32,542 nt of DNA from an uncultured Flavobacteriaceae bacterium (lineage in GTDB: Bacteria; Bacteroidota; Bacteroidia; Flavobacteriales; Flavobacteriaceae). The stretch covers positions 1 to 32,542 of the forward strand of contig CAJXVL010000003.1 of NCBI GenBank assembly GCA_913061205.1, written 5' to 3'. A program made the translations under genes and the position numbers. This document shows positions 21,791 to 29,547 of this stretch, piece by piece (positions within the stretch are counted from its first letter, which is position 1; each line of letters starts with the position of its first letter). The notes under the pieces were generated by a model, which saw nothing but the letters and a program-made list of their open reading frames with translations, did not search any database and was not told where the DNA came from.

Positions 21791-24097
21791 CTATCCTTTT
21801 ATTTTCTTTTCTTTAAAAGAATTAAATGCACCTAATTTTTTACGTTTAGGCCAGGTATTATTTGAAGTATCTACATCTGCTGTTTCTTCATCTGGATCTA
21901 CTACAATTTTAGTGATTTCTTTATCGGAAGCAATTACCTTCCCTACAGACTGATCACTTGTTTTCCATATTTGTACAGGATAGGTAACTCTTTCAGTACT
22001 ACCATCACTATAGGTGTATTCAGCAATGATTGGCATCGGTAATCTTCCTGGTTTCTCAAAAGTTACTTCATAGAAAAATGTAGGCTTTTTTAGTTTTGCT
22101 ATTTCTTCGGGACTAAAATTATCCATGATGTATTCTTGCAATGTAGAAACATCGTCTAAACTAGAAGTACGCATACTCTCTTCAAAATCATCACTACCTT
22201 CTTCTACTAAATATACCAATGGAGGAAGATCACTTTCTTTCATTCCCCTAGCGGTCATCATTTCTTCAACTTCTTTAGTCATTTTTGAAGTAACAAAGTA
22301 TTTCTTGACCTCTCCTACTCCAATATCTACCACATTAGTGGTATAAAACCATCCTCTCCAAAACCAATCTAAATCCATTGCCGAGGCGTCTTCCATGGTA
22401 CGGAAAAAATCTTCAGGTGATGGATGTTTAAACATCCATCTTTGGGCATATGTTTTAAATGAATAATCAAATAATTCTCTGCCCATTACGGTTTCTCTTA
22501 ATATATTTAATCCCGTTCCGGGTTTAGAATAACCATTCGCACCAAAATTATAAGTATTTAATCCTTTTGTCATAATTGGAGCAATCGAATTTTGATCTCC
22601 GGACATATAACTTACAATATTTTTTGCAGGCCCTCTTCTTGATGGATATTTTTTATTAGGAGCTATTGCATCAGGGTATTTTTCGCCAAAATCTTGTTCT
22701 GCTATATATTGCACAAAAGTATTGATTCCTTCATCCATCCATGTCCACTGACGCTCGTCACTATTTATAATCATTGGAAAATAATTATGTCCTACTTCAT
22801 GAATTATAACTCCAAACATACCATATTTTGTGCGTTCGCTATAGGTCCCATCTTTTTCTGGACGGCCATAATTCCAACATATCATTGGATATTCCATTCC
22901 TTGATTTTTAGCGTGTACTGAAATTGCTTTTGGATAGGGGTAATCAAATGTCATTCTTGAATATGTTTCTAAAGTACTAGCAACTAATTTAGTTGACCAA
23001 TCTTCCCATAAAGGATTTCCTTCTTTAGGATACATTGAAACTGCCATCACTTCTCTTTCTCCAACTTTAACTGCCATCATATCCCATATAAATCTTCTTG
23101 AACTTGCAAATGCATAATCCCGAACATTTTTTGCTTTGAATTTCCAAGTTTTTTTATTCGCATCAAAACTTGTTGAAGCTTCATCTGCTTCATCTTGAGT
23201 TACAATTATTACTGGCTCATCATAAGACTTTTTAGCCTTATCATAACGGCTCATCATTTCTTTACTAAAAACTTCTTTTCTGTTTTGAAGCACTCCAGTT
23301 CCATCTAAAATATGGTCTGCAGGTACTGTGATATTTACTTCATAATCTCCAAATACTAAAGCAAATTCATCTCTTCCCCAAAACTGACTATTTTGCCAAC
23401 CTTCAACGTCACTATATACTGCCATTCTTGGAAAAAATTGAGCAATTACATATGCGCGATTTCCATCTTCGAATTCTTCATAACCACTACGACCACGATT
23501 GTTTACATGATTGTTTATGTTATACCACCAACGAATAGAAAAAACAAATTTATCTCCGTTATTCATACTTTCTGGCAATTCAATCCGCATCATAGTGCGA
23601 TTTATCATATAGTCTAAATCATTTCCATTGTTATCCTTTACAGATTGTATGTTAAATCCACCATCAAATCCTTCTCCCATATATTGATTTACAAAGTTTC
23701 CAGCCATATCTGCTGGAGCTGCACCACTAGATTCGATTAAAGGAGTTTTAGAGTCTTTAGCTCGCATATTTTGATCTAACTGAACCCATATATAGTCCAA
23801 AACATCTGGAGAGTTATTGGTATAAGTAATCGTTTCGTAACCTGAAAGTTTCTTGTTTTTATCATCAAGTTCTATATCCATAACATAATCTGCTTGTTGC
23901 TGATAATAAGCTGGCCCTGGGGCTCCACTTGCAGATCTGTATTGGTTAGGAGTTGAAAACTCTTCATATAATTGTTTAAAAGGATTGTTATTGTAGTGCC
24001 CTGGGACACGTTCTTCCTTTTGATCTTCTTCTTGGGAATAACTAAATCCAGTTGCTAAGAATAAAACAACTAAAGTTAAAGTTTTGAATGATTGCAT
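21791..24097 (-). CDS. M1 family zinc metallopeptidase, secreted
   Basis: 768 aa with signal peptide MQSFKTLTLVVLFLATGFSYS, cleaved before QEED. The gluzincin motif HEVGH (433-437) and Glu456 18 residues on (WMDEGINTF) bind zinc, with E434 catalytic. The N-terminal beta domain carries DIELDDKNKKLSG and TYTNNSPDVLDYIWVQLDQN, typical of M1 enzymes. It should remove N-terminal residues from peptides in the periplasm or at the surface. There is no T9SS tail. It is the last gene of a three-gene minus-strand set with the DUF6702-like and carboxypeptidase-regulatory-like genes. Confidence 0.94.
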   Translation of the reverse strand: MQSFKTLTLVVLFLATGFSYSQEEDQKEERVPGHYNNNPFKQLYEEFSTPNQYRSASGAPGPAYYQQQADYVMDIELDDKNKKLSGYETITYTNNSPDVLDYIWVQLDQNMRAKDSKTPLIESSGAAPADMAGNFVNQYMGEGFDGGFNIQSVKDNNGNDLDYMINRTMMRIELPESMNNGDKFVFSIRWWYNINNHVNNRGRSGYEEFEDGNRAYVIAQFFPRMAVYSDVEGWQNSQFWGRDEFALVFGDYEVNITVPADHILDGTGVLQNRKEVFSKEMMSRYDKAKKSYDEPVIIVTQDEADEASTSFDANKKTWKFKAKNVRDYAFASSRRFIWDMMAVKVGEREVMAVSMYPKEGNPLWEDWSTKLVASTLETYSRMTFDYPYPKAISVHAKNQGMEYPMICWNYGRPEKDGTYSERTKYGMFGVIIHEVGHNYFPMIINSDERQWTWMDEGINTFVQYIAEQDFGEKYPDAIAPNKKYPSRRGPAKNIVSYMSGDQNSIAPIMTKGLNTYNFGANGYSKPGTGLNILRETVMGRELFDYSFKTYAQRWMFKHPSPEDFFRTMEDASAMDLDWFWRGWFYTTNVVDIGVGEVKKYFVTSKMTKEVEEMMTARGMKESDLPPLVYLVEEGSDDFEESMRTSSLDDVSTLQEYIMDNFSPEEIAKLKKPTFFYEVTFEKPGRLPMPIIAEYTYSDGSTERVTYPVQIWKTSDQSVGKVIASDKEITKIVVDPDEETADVDTSNNTWPKRKKLGAFNSFKEKKIKG

Positions 24098-24160
24098 ATT
24101 TTAATAATTATTATTTTTAGTTTCGAAATATAGTTTTCTTATGGATATTTTAAAGCTTGT

Positions 24161-24670
24161 TTAATTAAATTTTAACAGTCCATCGGGATGGTTTTTATCT
24201 AAAATCATGTTTCTGTTAGCATCTGGTGTGATCATATGAATAATATTTTGTTGTTCTGGAAACATATCAAAAAGAATTTTATTTTTAATTTCAATAGAGG
24301 TAAGTTCTGAAATATTTTCAATTTCAAAATACATATTCACAATATCAATATCGTATTCTTTTCCTATATAAATAAGTTCAACAGGCTTATTATTTACACT
24401 AATTTTAAGTTTTTGATCAACGTATTTTTTTAAATAATTAATATCAGCCTTTGTTTCTTTTTTTGGGTTTAAAACTATTAAAGGACTATACCTTTCTTGA
24501 AGAACTTTTTCTAGATCTTCAACAAATATTTTTGAAATAATTTGAATTGTTTGCATTTCTGGAACATATTCTACATTCGTTGTACTCACATAAAACTTAT
24601 GAGATATGGAGCTTATTAATATTGGAAATAAAATCAGTACAAGAGTAGTTTTAAAAAATTTCATATTCAT
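24161..24670 (-). CDS. DUF6702-like exported protein
   Basis: 169 aa; ATG at 24664 is an alternative start two codons in. An N-terminal hydrophobic segment (FFKTTLVLILFPILISSISH) is followed by HKFYVSTTNVEYVPEMQTIQI, then a beta-rich region ending in the acidic TPDANRNMILDKNHPDGLLKF. This matches the flavobacterial DUF6702 proteins usually found beside M1 peptidases. No catalytic motif is visible; function unknown. Confidence 0.85.
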   Translation of the reverse strand: MNMKFFKTTLVLILFPILISSISHKFYVSTTNVEYVPEMQTIQIISKIFVEDLEKVLQERYSPLIVLNPKKETKADINYLKKYVDQKLKISVNNKPVELIYIGKEYDIDIVNMYFEIENISELTSIEIKNKILFDMFPEQQNIIHMITPDANRNMILDKNHPDGLLKFN

Positions 24671-24701
24671 AAGACTGTTTATATAAAAAATAGTTACACT
24701 A

Positions 24702-25469
24702 TTATTTTTTTATTATTTTTATTCTTGGAACATATATCTTAGATTTTTCATTAAATATTTGCAGAACTCCTGCAAAATTTTGTCTATTGTAATCAGAATT
24801 TAATGTGGTGGTTTCGATACAAAATAACAGAAAATCATATAATTTATTATTTGGAATACGGTAAGCATCCTCAAAAAACTTAAACCCATAATAATCTATA
24901 ATTTCTACAACTGTTAAATTTTCCTTAGTCCACTTTCGTTGAATTTTTAATTTTTTATAGTAACCTCCAATATGTTTGTATAATGCCTCTATATTAACAC
25001 TTAAAGGAAATGCCGCAGCTGCTAGAGGTACTATTTTTTCTTCGGGTTCTCCTTTAAAACCAGGTATTCCTACATCATCAAAATTAAACGTTTCTTCTAC
25101 TTTTATATTTTTTAAATCTGTAGAAAGATCCCCTGTTAGTGTATTTCCGATAAACACCTCATCTAATTCATTAACTAGTTCGTTTAAGTTAATATTGATT
25201 ATTTTTTTATGGTAAATATCTTCTGTAATTATCAATTCTTTAATCTGATATTTTACAGAAGAAAATATAATGGTATCAAAAACTTGTATTCTAATAACGA
25301 ATTCTCCAAATTCATTAGTAACTGTATTATATCTAGATGTTTTATTTAATATATGAATTCCTTCAATATCAAAAGCATTGGTAATCTTACCTTCTAAATC
25401 GATTTGTTGACTACTTGCTATATTAAATACAAAGAGGAATAGACCCAGTAACAAATAAGCATTTTTCAT
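24702..25469 (-). CDS. Carboxypeptidase-regulatory-like domain protein, secreted
   Basis: 255 aa. The signal peptide is MKNAYLLLGLFLFVFNIASS, cleaved before QQID. Residues about 23-100 (DLEGKITNAFDIEGIHILNK, TVTNEFGEFVIRI, ITEDIYHKKIININL) form a CarboxypepD_reg-like beta domain of the kind found at the N-terminus of TonB-dependent receptors, but no plug or barrel follows. The remaining 150 residues (NFDDVGIPGFKGEPEEKIVP onward) are family-specific. Probably an envelope protein acting with the two genes downstream. Confidence 0.83.
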   Translation of the reverse strand: MKNAYLLLGLFLFVFNIASSQQIDLEGKITNAFDIEGIHILNKTSRYNTVTNEFGEFVIRIQVFDTIIFSSVKYQIKELIITEDIYHKKIININLNELVNELDEVFIGNTLTGDLSTDLKNIKVEETFNFDDVGIPGFKGEPEEKIVPLAAAAFPLSVNIEALYKHIGGYYKKLKIQRKWTKENLTVVEIIDYYGFKFFEDAYRIPNNKLYDFLLFCIETTTLNSDYNRQNFAGVLQIFNEKSKIYVPRIKIIKK

Positions 25470-26152
25470 TACGCTATTTTATATTTATAAATTTAAGTTT
25501 TAATTTAACAACGACAGAAGTAACGATTCTTTTTTGAAGTGGTTTATTAATAAAAAATTAATTCTCATACGATTTTATGGCACCAACAATAATAGTAATT
25601 AATACGTCTTTATCTTATAAACTATTCAAATTAACTTTATATTGATTTCGCAAATTTTGATCAATTTATTATTTTATACACTAAAAAAAATCTTATTTGA
25701 AATAGACTCCTTCCACACAAAATTAAAACCAAATATAGAATTATTTTAATTATTGAAACTGATAAATCAACATACAGAATTGTTTAAAAGAACATCATGA
25801 ACAAAAAATAACTAAGCGCTTAAAATACATTGTACTTGTAGGTAAGTTCTTCCATACCTAAACCATATAAAATTCATATATTGCACTATCCCCACTTTTA
25901 GCCGATTTATTATTATATGGTAAGTTGGCTTTTTTTATGTTTTTTTTAAAATTTCATTAATCCAATTAAGGCAAAATAATACTTAGATATACTACTTAAA
26001 TGGGTATTTACATAAAAATCATTAAAAACTAATGAGAGATTTTTTAGAAATTTGAGCATTGATTTACAAACCAGATATGTGGAAATATTCTTGTATTTTC
26101 AAAAATGAAAACAGTAATAAGTAGAATGTATAGGATATAATTTCAATACAAT

Positions 26153-26168
26153 TTATTGACGTCAATAA
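26153..26168. promoter_or_regulatory. Perfect 16-bp palindrome, possible operator
   Basis: TTATTGACGTCAATAA is perfectly self-complementary, with the TGACGTCA core in the middle of AT-rich non-coding DNA. This is the form expected of a dimeric regulator site, but no adjacent regulator gene or promoter ties it to a target. Confidence 0.35.
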
Positions 26169-26242
26169 CTACAAGTATTTTATTTGTTTTTTCGACACAA
26201 ATCCAATAATAGCATATTCTATATTTGTTTTAAGCAACATTT

Positions 26243-26290
26243 AAAAGAGGTAATTTTTCTGAAAAACTCAGATAAATCACCTCTTTTTTT
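26243..26290. terminator. Terminator downstream of the T9SS cargo gene
   Basis: Outer stem AAAAGAGGT (26243-26251) / ACCTCTTTT (26279-26287), inner stem TCTGA (26258-26262) / TCAGA (26268-26272) around AAAAC. T run 26284-26290 on the plus strand and a shorter U tract on the minus strand. It lies 26 bases beyond the stop of the minus-strand gene ending at 26317. Confidence 0.8.
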
Positions 26291-26316
26291 GTAAAATAAA
26301 AATTATCGATAAATTT

Positions 26317-27606
26317 TTATTGTTTGATAAACTTTACAGTTTTACTTCCTTTTTCTGTTGATAGCTTTGCAAAATAAATACCCGCGTCTAAATTAGAGGT
26401 CTCCATAGAGAAATTAGTTGCATCTGGAGATGCACTCTTTACCATTTGTCCAAGCGTGTTGTAAACTACAACATTTGTAATTTGCTCATCCGACTGGATA
26501 TTTATGTTATTAATTGTAGGGTTTGGATAAACAGAAACATTAATAGCATTAACGTCGTTAACAGCAAAAATTTCAGTACCTGTTACAACAACTCCTCCTA
26601 ATGCAGCCTCATCTAAAGGATTTGCATTTAATCCGAATACTTGAAATCCATATTGAACAACAGCATCATCACTTTCAACATTGTCATAAACTAAAGAAAA
26701 GTCAGATCCTTCAAAATCAAGTAGAACTTTTTCTTCCTTTAGTACACTAAAGTCAGAATTAAATACTTTAATAAATGCATAAACATTATAATTTGCTAAA
26801 GATAATGTGGTATTGATACCAGAACCTGTTGATTCATCTATAATAAGTTGACCAACAACATCACTTACCATAAACACAGGAATAGTAACTAATTCTCCTT
26901 CAGCTCCAGGAGCCATAACAATAGGTGCACCTTCCACATTATTAACTACAATAACTGCAACAGCACCTGCATTTTCAGCATTTAATGCTTTTGTGCCAAA
27001 CTCACATGCTCCTCTTCTAAGTATAGCTATTTTTCCTTCTAATGCTCCTGCATTAGTAATAGGTTCACAAGCATCATTCTCATCTGGATCAACACCTTCA
27101 TCGGTTACTAAAACTACGTCTGCTGTTACTCCTTCAGGAGTAAATATTCCTCCAAATTGTGCAGGAACAGCTTGATGACCACCATCTAAAGGTCCACCAT
27201 TTACGTTAAATTTTAGATACCCAACACCTGGTAACATCAACGTATTAGAATTAACAGACCCTTCAAATGTAAGTTCACTGCCAACTAAGGTATTGTCTTC
27301 TACATAAGTATTCCCTTCAAAATTTTTGTTACCAAGTAATGTTGTTTGGTTTACCCAAAATGGATCAGTTCCATCATCCCAAGTATTAAAGTTAGGTTGC
27401 AGGGTTAAGGTATTGTTTTCTGTATCTACTATAGTTTGTAAATCCGTTACACCCCAAGGTTCACCGAAAACAAAGTCTCCATTTGTTTCAAATACATTTG
27501 CATAACCATTTTGTGTAGCATTTGCATCAACTGTTACTGTATTTTGAGCTATACCCATAGAGCTTAGGCAAAATACTAAAGCAATTGTAAAATAATTTTT
27601 TTTCAT
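26317..27606 (-). CDS. T9SS type A sorting-domain protein with PA domain
   Basis: 429 aa. Signal peptide 1-20 (cleaved before QNTVTVDA). Residues about 22-125 form a beta-rich domain. A protease-associated (PA) domain spans about 128-270 (GVTADVVLVTDEG, GKIAILRRGACEFGTKALNA, AGAVAVIVVNN, IPVFMVS). A second beta segment lies at 271-342 (YNVYAFIKVFNSDFSVLKEE, AVVQYGFQVFGLNANP), and the C-terminal Por secretion tail at 352-429 (VYPNPTINNINI, LGQMVKS, LDAGIYFAKL, KTVKFIKQ). The tail directs export through the type IX system and surface attachment or release. There is no peptidase catalytic domain, so it is probably an adhesive or binding surface protein rather than an enzyme. Own terminator; an inverted repeat lies in its 5' region. 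Confidence 0.92.
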   Translation of the reverse strand: MKKNYFTIALVFCLSSMGIAQNTVTVDANATQNGYANVFETNGDFVFGEPWGVTDLQTIVDTENNTLTLQPNFNTWDDGTDPFWVNQTTLLGNKNFEGNTYVEDNTLVGSELTFEGSVNSNTLMLPGVGYLKFNVNGGPLDGGHQAVPAQFGGIFTPEGVTADVVLVTDEGVDPDENDACEPITNAGALEGKIAILRRGACEFGTKALNAENAGAVAVIVVNNVEGAPIVMAPGAEGELVTIPVFMVSDVVGQLIIDESTGSGINTTLSLANYNVYAFIKVFNSDFSVLKEEKVLLDFEGSDFSLVYDNVESDDAVVQYGFQVFGLNANPLDEAALGGVVVTGTEIFAVNDVNAINVSVYPNPTINNINIQSDEQITNVVVYNTLGQMVKSASPDATNFSMETSNLDAGIYFAKLSTEKGSKTVKFIKQ

Positions 27607-27641
27607 CTTTTTTAATTTTAATTAATATTTAATAATCTGCA

Positions 27642-27668
27642 ATATACTGAATTTAAATATCAGTATAT
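27642..27668. promoter_or_regulatory. Inverted repeat upstream of the T9SS cargo gene
   Basis: ATATACTGA (27642-27650) and TCAGTATAT (27660-27668) are a perfect 9-bp inverted repeat around a 9-base spacer that itself contains ATTTAAAT. It lies 36 bases upstream of the minus-strand ATG, so it could be an operator or a 5' leader hairpin. Confidence 0.4.
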
Positions 27669-27870
27669 TTTTGTTTTTATTCTTTTAACATTTTAAATAA
27701 ATAAATTAATGTAGGATTATTATTTCTCAAGAAAAAGTGAAGCTATCAATCTTCTTTTTGAAAACAGAAAATCTTGTTTTCTGATTATTTGAAGTTAAAA
27801 AAATCATTTCTTATAAAATTCTTAAACGTTATGTTATGGTTTGTTAAATTTACCTTTTAATTCTTAACTT

Positions 27871-28572
27871 ATGAAAAATTTGATTGTTGCAAGTACTTCA
27901 ACTATTCATGGAGGAACTTATTTATCTTATTTATTACCTGAAATAGCTAAACTTTTTTCTGAAACAGAAGAGATTCTTTTTATACCTTATGCAAGACCAG
28001 GTGGAATTTCGCATGATAAATACACAGAAATTGCTCAAGAGGCCTTCACAAAAATCAAAAAAAAAATTGTTGGCATTCATACATTAGAAAATGCTATCGA
28101 GGCAATTAAAAATGCAAAAGCTATTTTTATTGGTGGAGGAAATACTTTTGTATTGGTTTCCGAACTATATAAAAAAAACACGCTGGAGGTATTAAGAAAA
28201 GCTATATTTGAAGGACTTCCTTATCTTGGAACAAGTGCTGGTAGTAATATTTGTGGAATAACAATGAATACGACCAACGATATGCCGATAATATATCCAC
28301 CATCATTTAAAACGCTAGGTATTATTCCTTTTAATATAAATCCGCATTATCTTGATCCAGATCCTTCCAGTAAACATATGGGTGAAACTAGAGAAACAAG
28401 AATTAATGAATTTCATACACAAAGTACCATTCCAGTAATTGGTATAAGAGAAGGTAGCTGGTTACAAGTAAAAGGGAATACTATTATTTTAAAAGGAACT
28501 CATACTGCTCGAGTTTTTAAACAAAATAAAGATCCGTATGAAATTGAAGCAGAAACTACTTTAAAATTATAA
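27871..28572 (+). CDS. pepE: Dipeptidase PepE (peptidase S51, alpha-aspartyl dipeptidase)
   Basis: 233 aa, no signal peptide, cytoplasmic. The catalytic triad by comparison with Salmonella PepE is S122 (LGTSAGSN), D137 (NDMPI) and H159 (NINPHYLDPD). IFIGGGNTF is the conserved preceding strand. It hydrolyses Asp-Xaa dipeptides. Divergent from the T9SS gene with a 264-base gap and 65 bases before the M15 peptidase gene. Confidence 0.94.
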   Translation: MKNLIVASTSTIHGGTYLSYLLPEIAKLFSETEEILFIPYARPGGISHDKYTEIAQEAFTKIKKKIVGIHTLENAIEAIKNAKAIFIGGGNTFVLVSELYKKNTLEVLRKAIFEGLPYLGTSAGSNICGITMNTTNDMPIIYPPSFKTLGIIPFNINPHYLDPDPSSKHMGETRETRINEFHTQSTIPVIGIREGSWLQVKGNTIILKGTHTARVFKQNKDPYEIEAETTLKL

Positions 28573-28637
28573 TTATTAATTTAATAACAATTTTTTTTAA
28601 GTACTAGAGTTTTCATCTACTAATAATCTAGAATAAT

Positions 28638-29378
28638 ATGAATAGAAAACACTTTTTTAAAACTACTATTTTAAGTGGATTATCAATTGTATTTCTTCCA
28701 TTAAATTCTTTCTATTTAATTCAGAAAAAGTATAGTAAAAATCAATTATTAGGAAAAGGAAATCCAGATTTGACAGGTGATACTTATACTTCAAAAATGA
28801 ATAAAGAAGCTAAGGTCGCTTTTGAAAAAATGAAAACTGCTGCATTAAAAGATGGCATTAACATTGAAGTTGTTTCTGCTTATAGAAGCTTTCAAAAACA
28901 AAAAAACATTTTCGAAAATAAATATAAAAGATTTACCAATGAAGGACTTACCCCCATTCAATCTGTCGAGAAAATTATTGAATATTCCACAATACCTGGA
29001 ACATCAAGGCATCATTGGGGTACTGATATTGATATTATTGATGCCAATTACCCAAAACCAATAAGTGTTTTAGAAGAAGAAAATTTTTATGGCAATGGTC
29101 CCTATTGTCAACTAAAAAATTGGATGGATCGGTACTCCGAATCTTATGGTTTTTATGAAGTTTATACCAAAAACCCAAACCGAAAAGGAGTAAAGTATGA
29201 ACCTTGGCATTTTAGTTATGCACCTGTATCAATACCAATGCTAAAAGAGTATCAAAAATTAGACATAAAAAGTATTCTTAAAGAAGAAAAGATATTGGGG
29301 CATGAATGTTTTACAGAAGAATTTATATTTAACTACAAAACTGAAAATATTTTAGATATCAACCCCCAATTATTTTAA
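28638..29378 (+). CDS. M15 family (VanY-type) D-Ala-D-Ala carboxypeptidase
   Basis: 246 aa. The zinc motif SRHHWGTDID (123-132) gives H125 and D132, and EPWHF gives catalytic E188 and ligand H191. The N-terminus (FFKTTILSGLSIVFLPLNSF) is an export signal or membrane anchor; it has RK rather than RR, so Tat use is unlikely. It is expected to trim D-alanine from peptidoglycan stem peptides in the periplasm. Probably co-transcribed with pepE. Confidence 0.9.
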   Translation: MNRKHFFKTTILSGLSIVFLPLNSFYLIQKKYSKNQLLGKGNPDLTGDTYTSKMNKEAKVAFEKMKTAALKDGINIEVVSAYRSFQKQKNIFENKYKRFTNEGLTPIQSVEKIIEYSTIPGTSRHHWGTDIDIIDANYPKPISVLEEENFYGNGPYCQLKNWMDRYSESYGFYEVYTKNPNRKGVKYEPWHFSYAPVSIPMLKEYQKLDIKSILKEEKILGHECFTEEFIFNYKTENILDINPQLF

Positions 29379-29524
29379 GTAATTTTCTTATTTAAGGAAG
29401 AATCGAGAAGGGATACTCAGGTTACAAATATAGAATCGAAGAAATAAAGGAATCCAATATTAAATATCAAAGCCAAGAAAATAAATTTCTATTTTATAAA
29501 CGATATCTCCACATTTTTTGTTTC

Positions 29525-29532
29525 TATCTTTG
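29525..29532 (+). promoter_or_regulatory. -7 box (TATCTTTG) for gpmI
   Basis: TATCTTTG fits TAnnTTTG and ends 15 bases before the gpmI ATG, giving a short leader. No -33 TTG at normal spacing. The 169-base gap before it shows no gene. Confidence 0.45.
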
Positions 29533-29547
29533 TGTTTAAATTAAGTT

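Larger units (their letters stand above)
25470..26316. other. 847-base non-coding gap with several inverted repeats
   Basis: No convincing gene is present; the longest ATG frames are about 20 codons. Visible structure: palindrome AAGCGCTT (25814-25821); hairpin TAGGTA/TACCTA (25839-25844, 25855-25860); inverted repeat ACCATATAA/TTATATGGT (25862-25870, 25913-25921); an imperfect AGCC...GGCT stem followed by seven T (about 25900-25936); a 16-bp perfect palindrome (26153-26168); and a terminator (26243-26290). It is the largest gene-free stretch in the window and could hold a small RNA. Confidence 0.6.

Noticed and set aside
29379-29547. Searched the gap between the M15 and gpmI genes for a small gene or RNA
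   Set aside because: No convincing ORF, hairpin or T tract; only the gpmI -7 box is supported.
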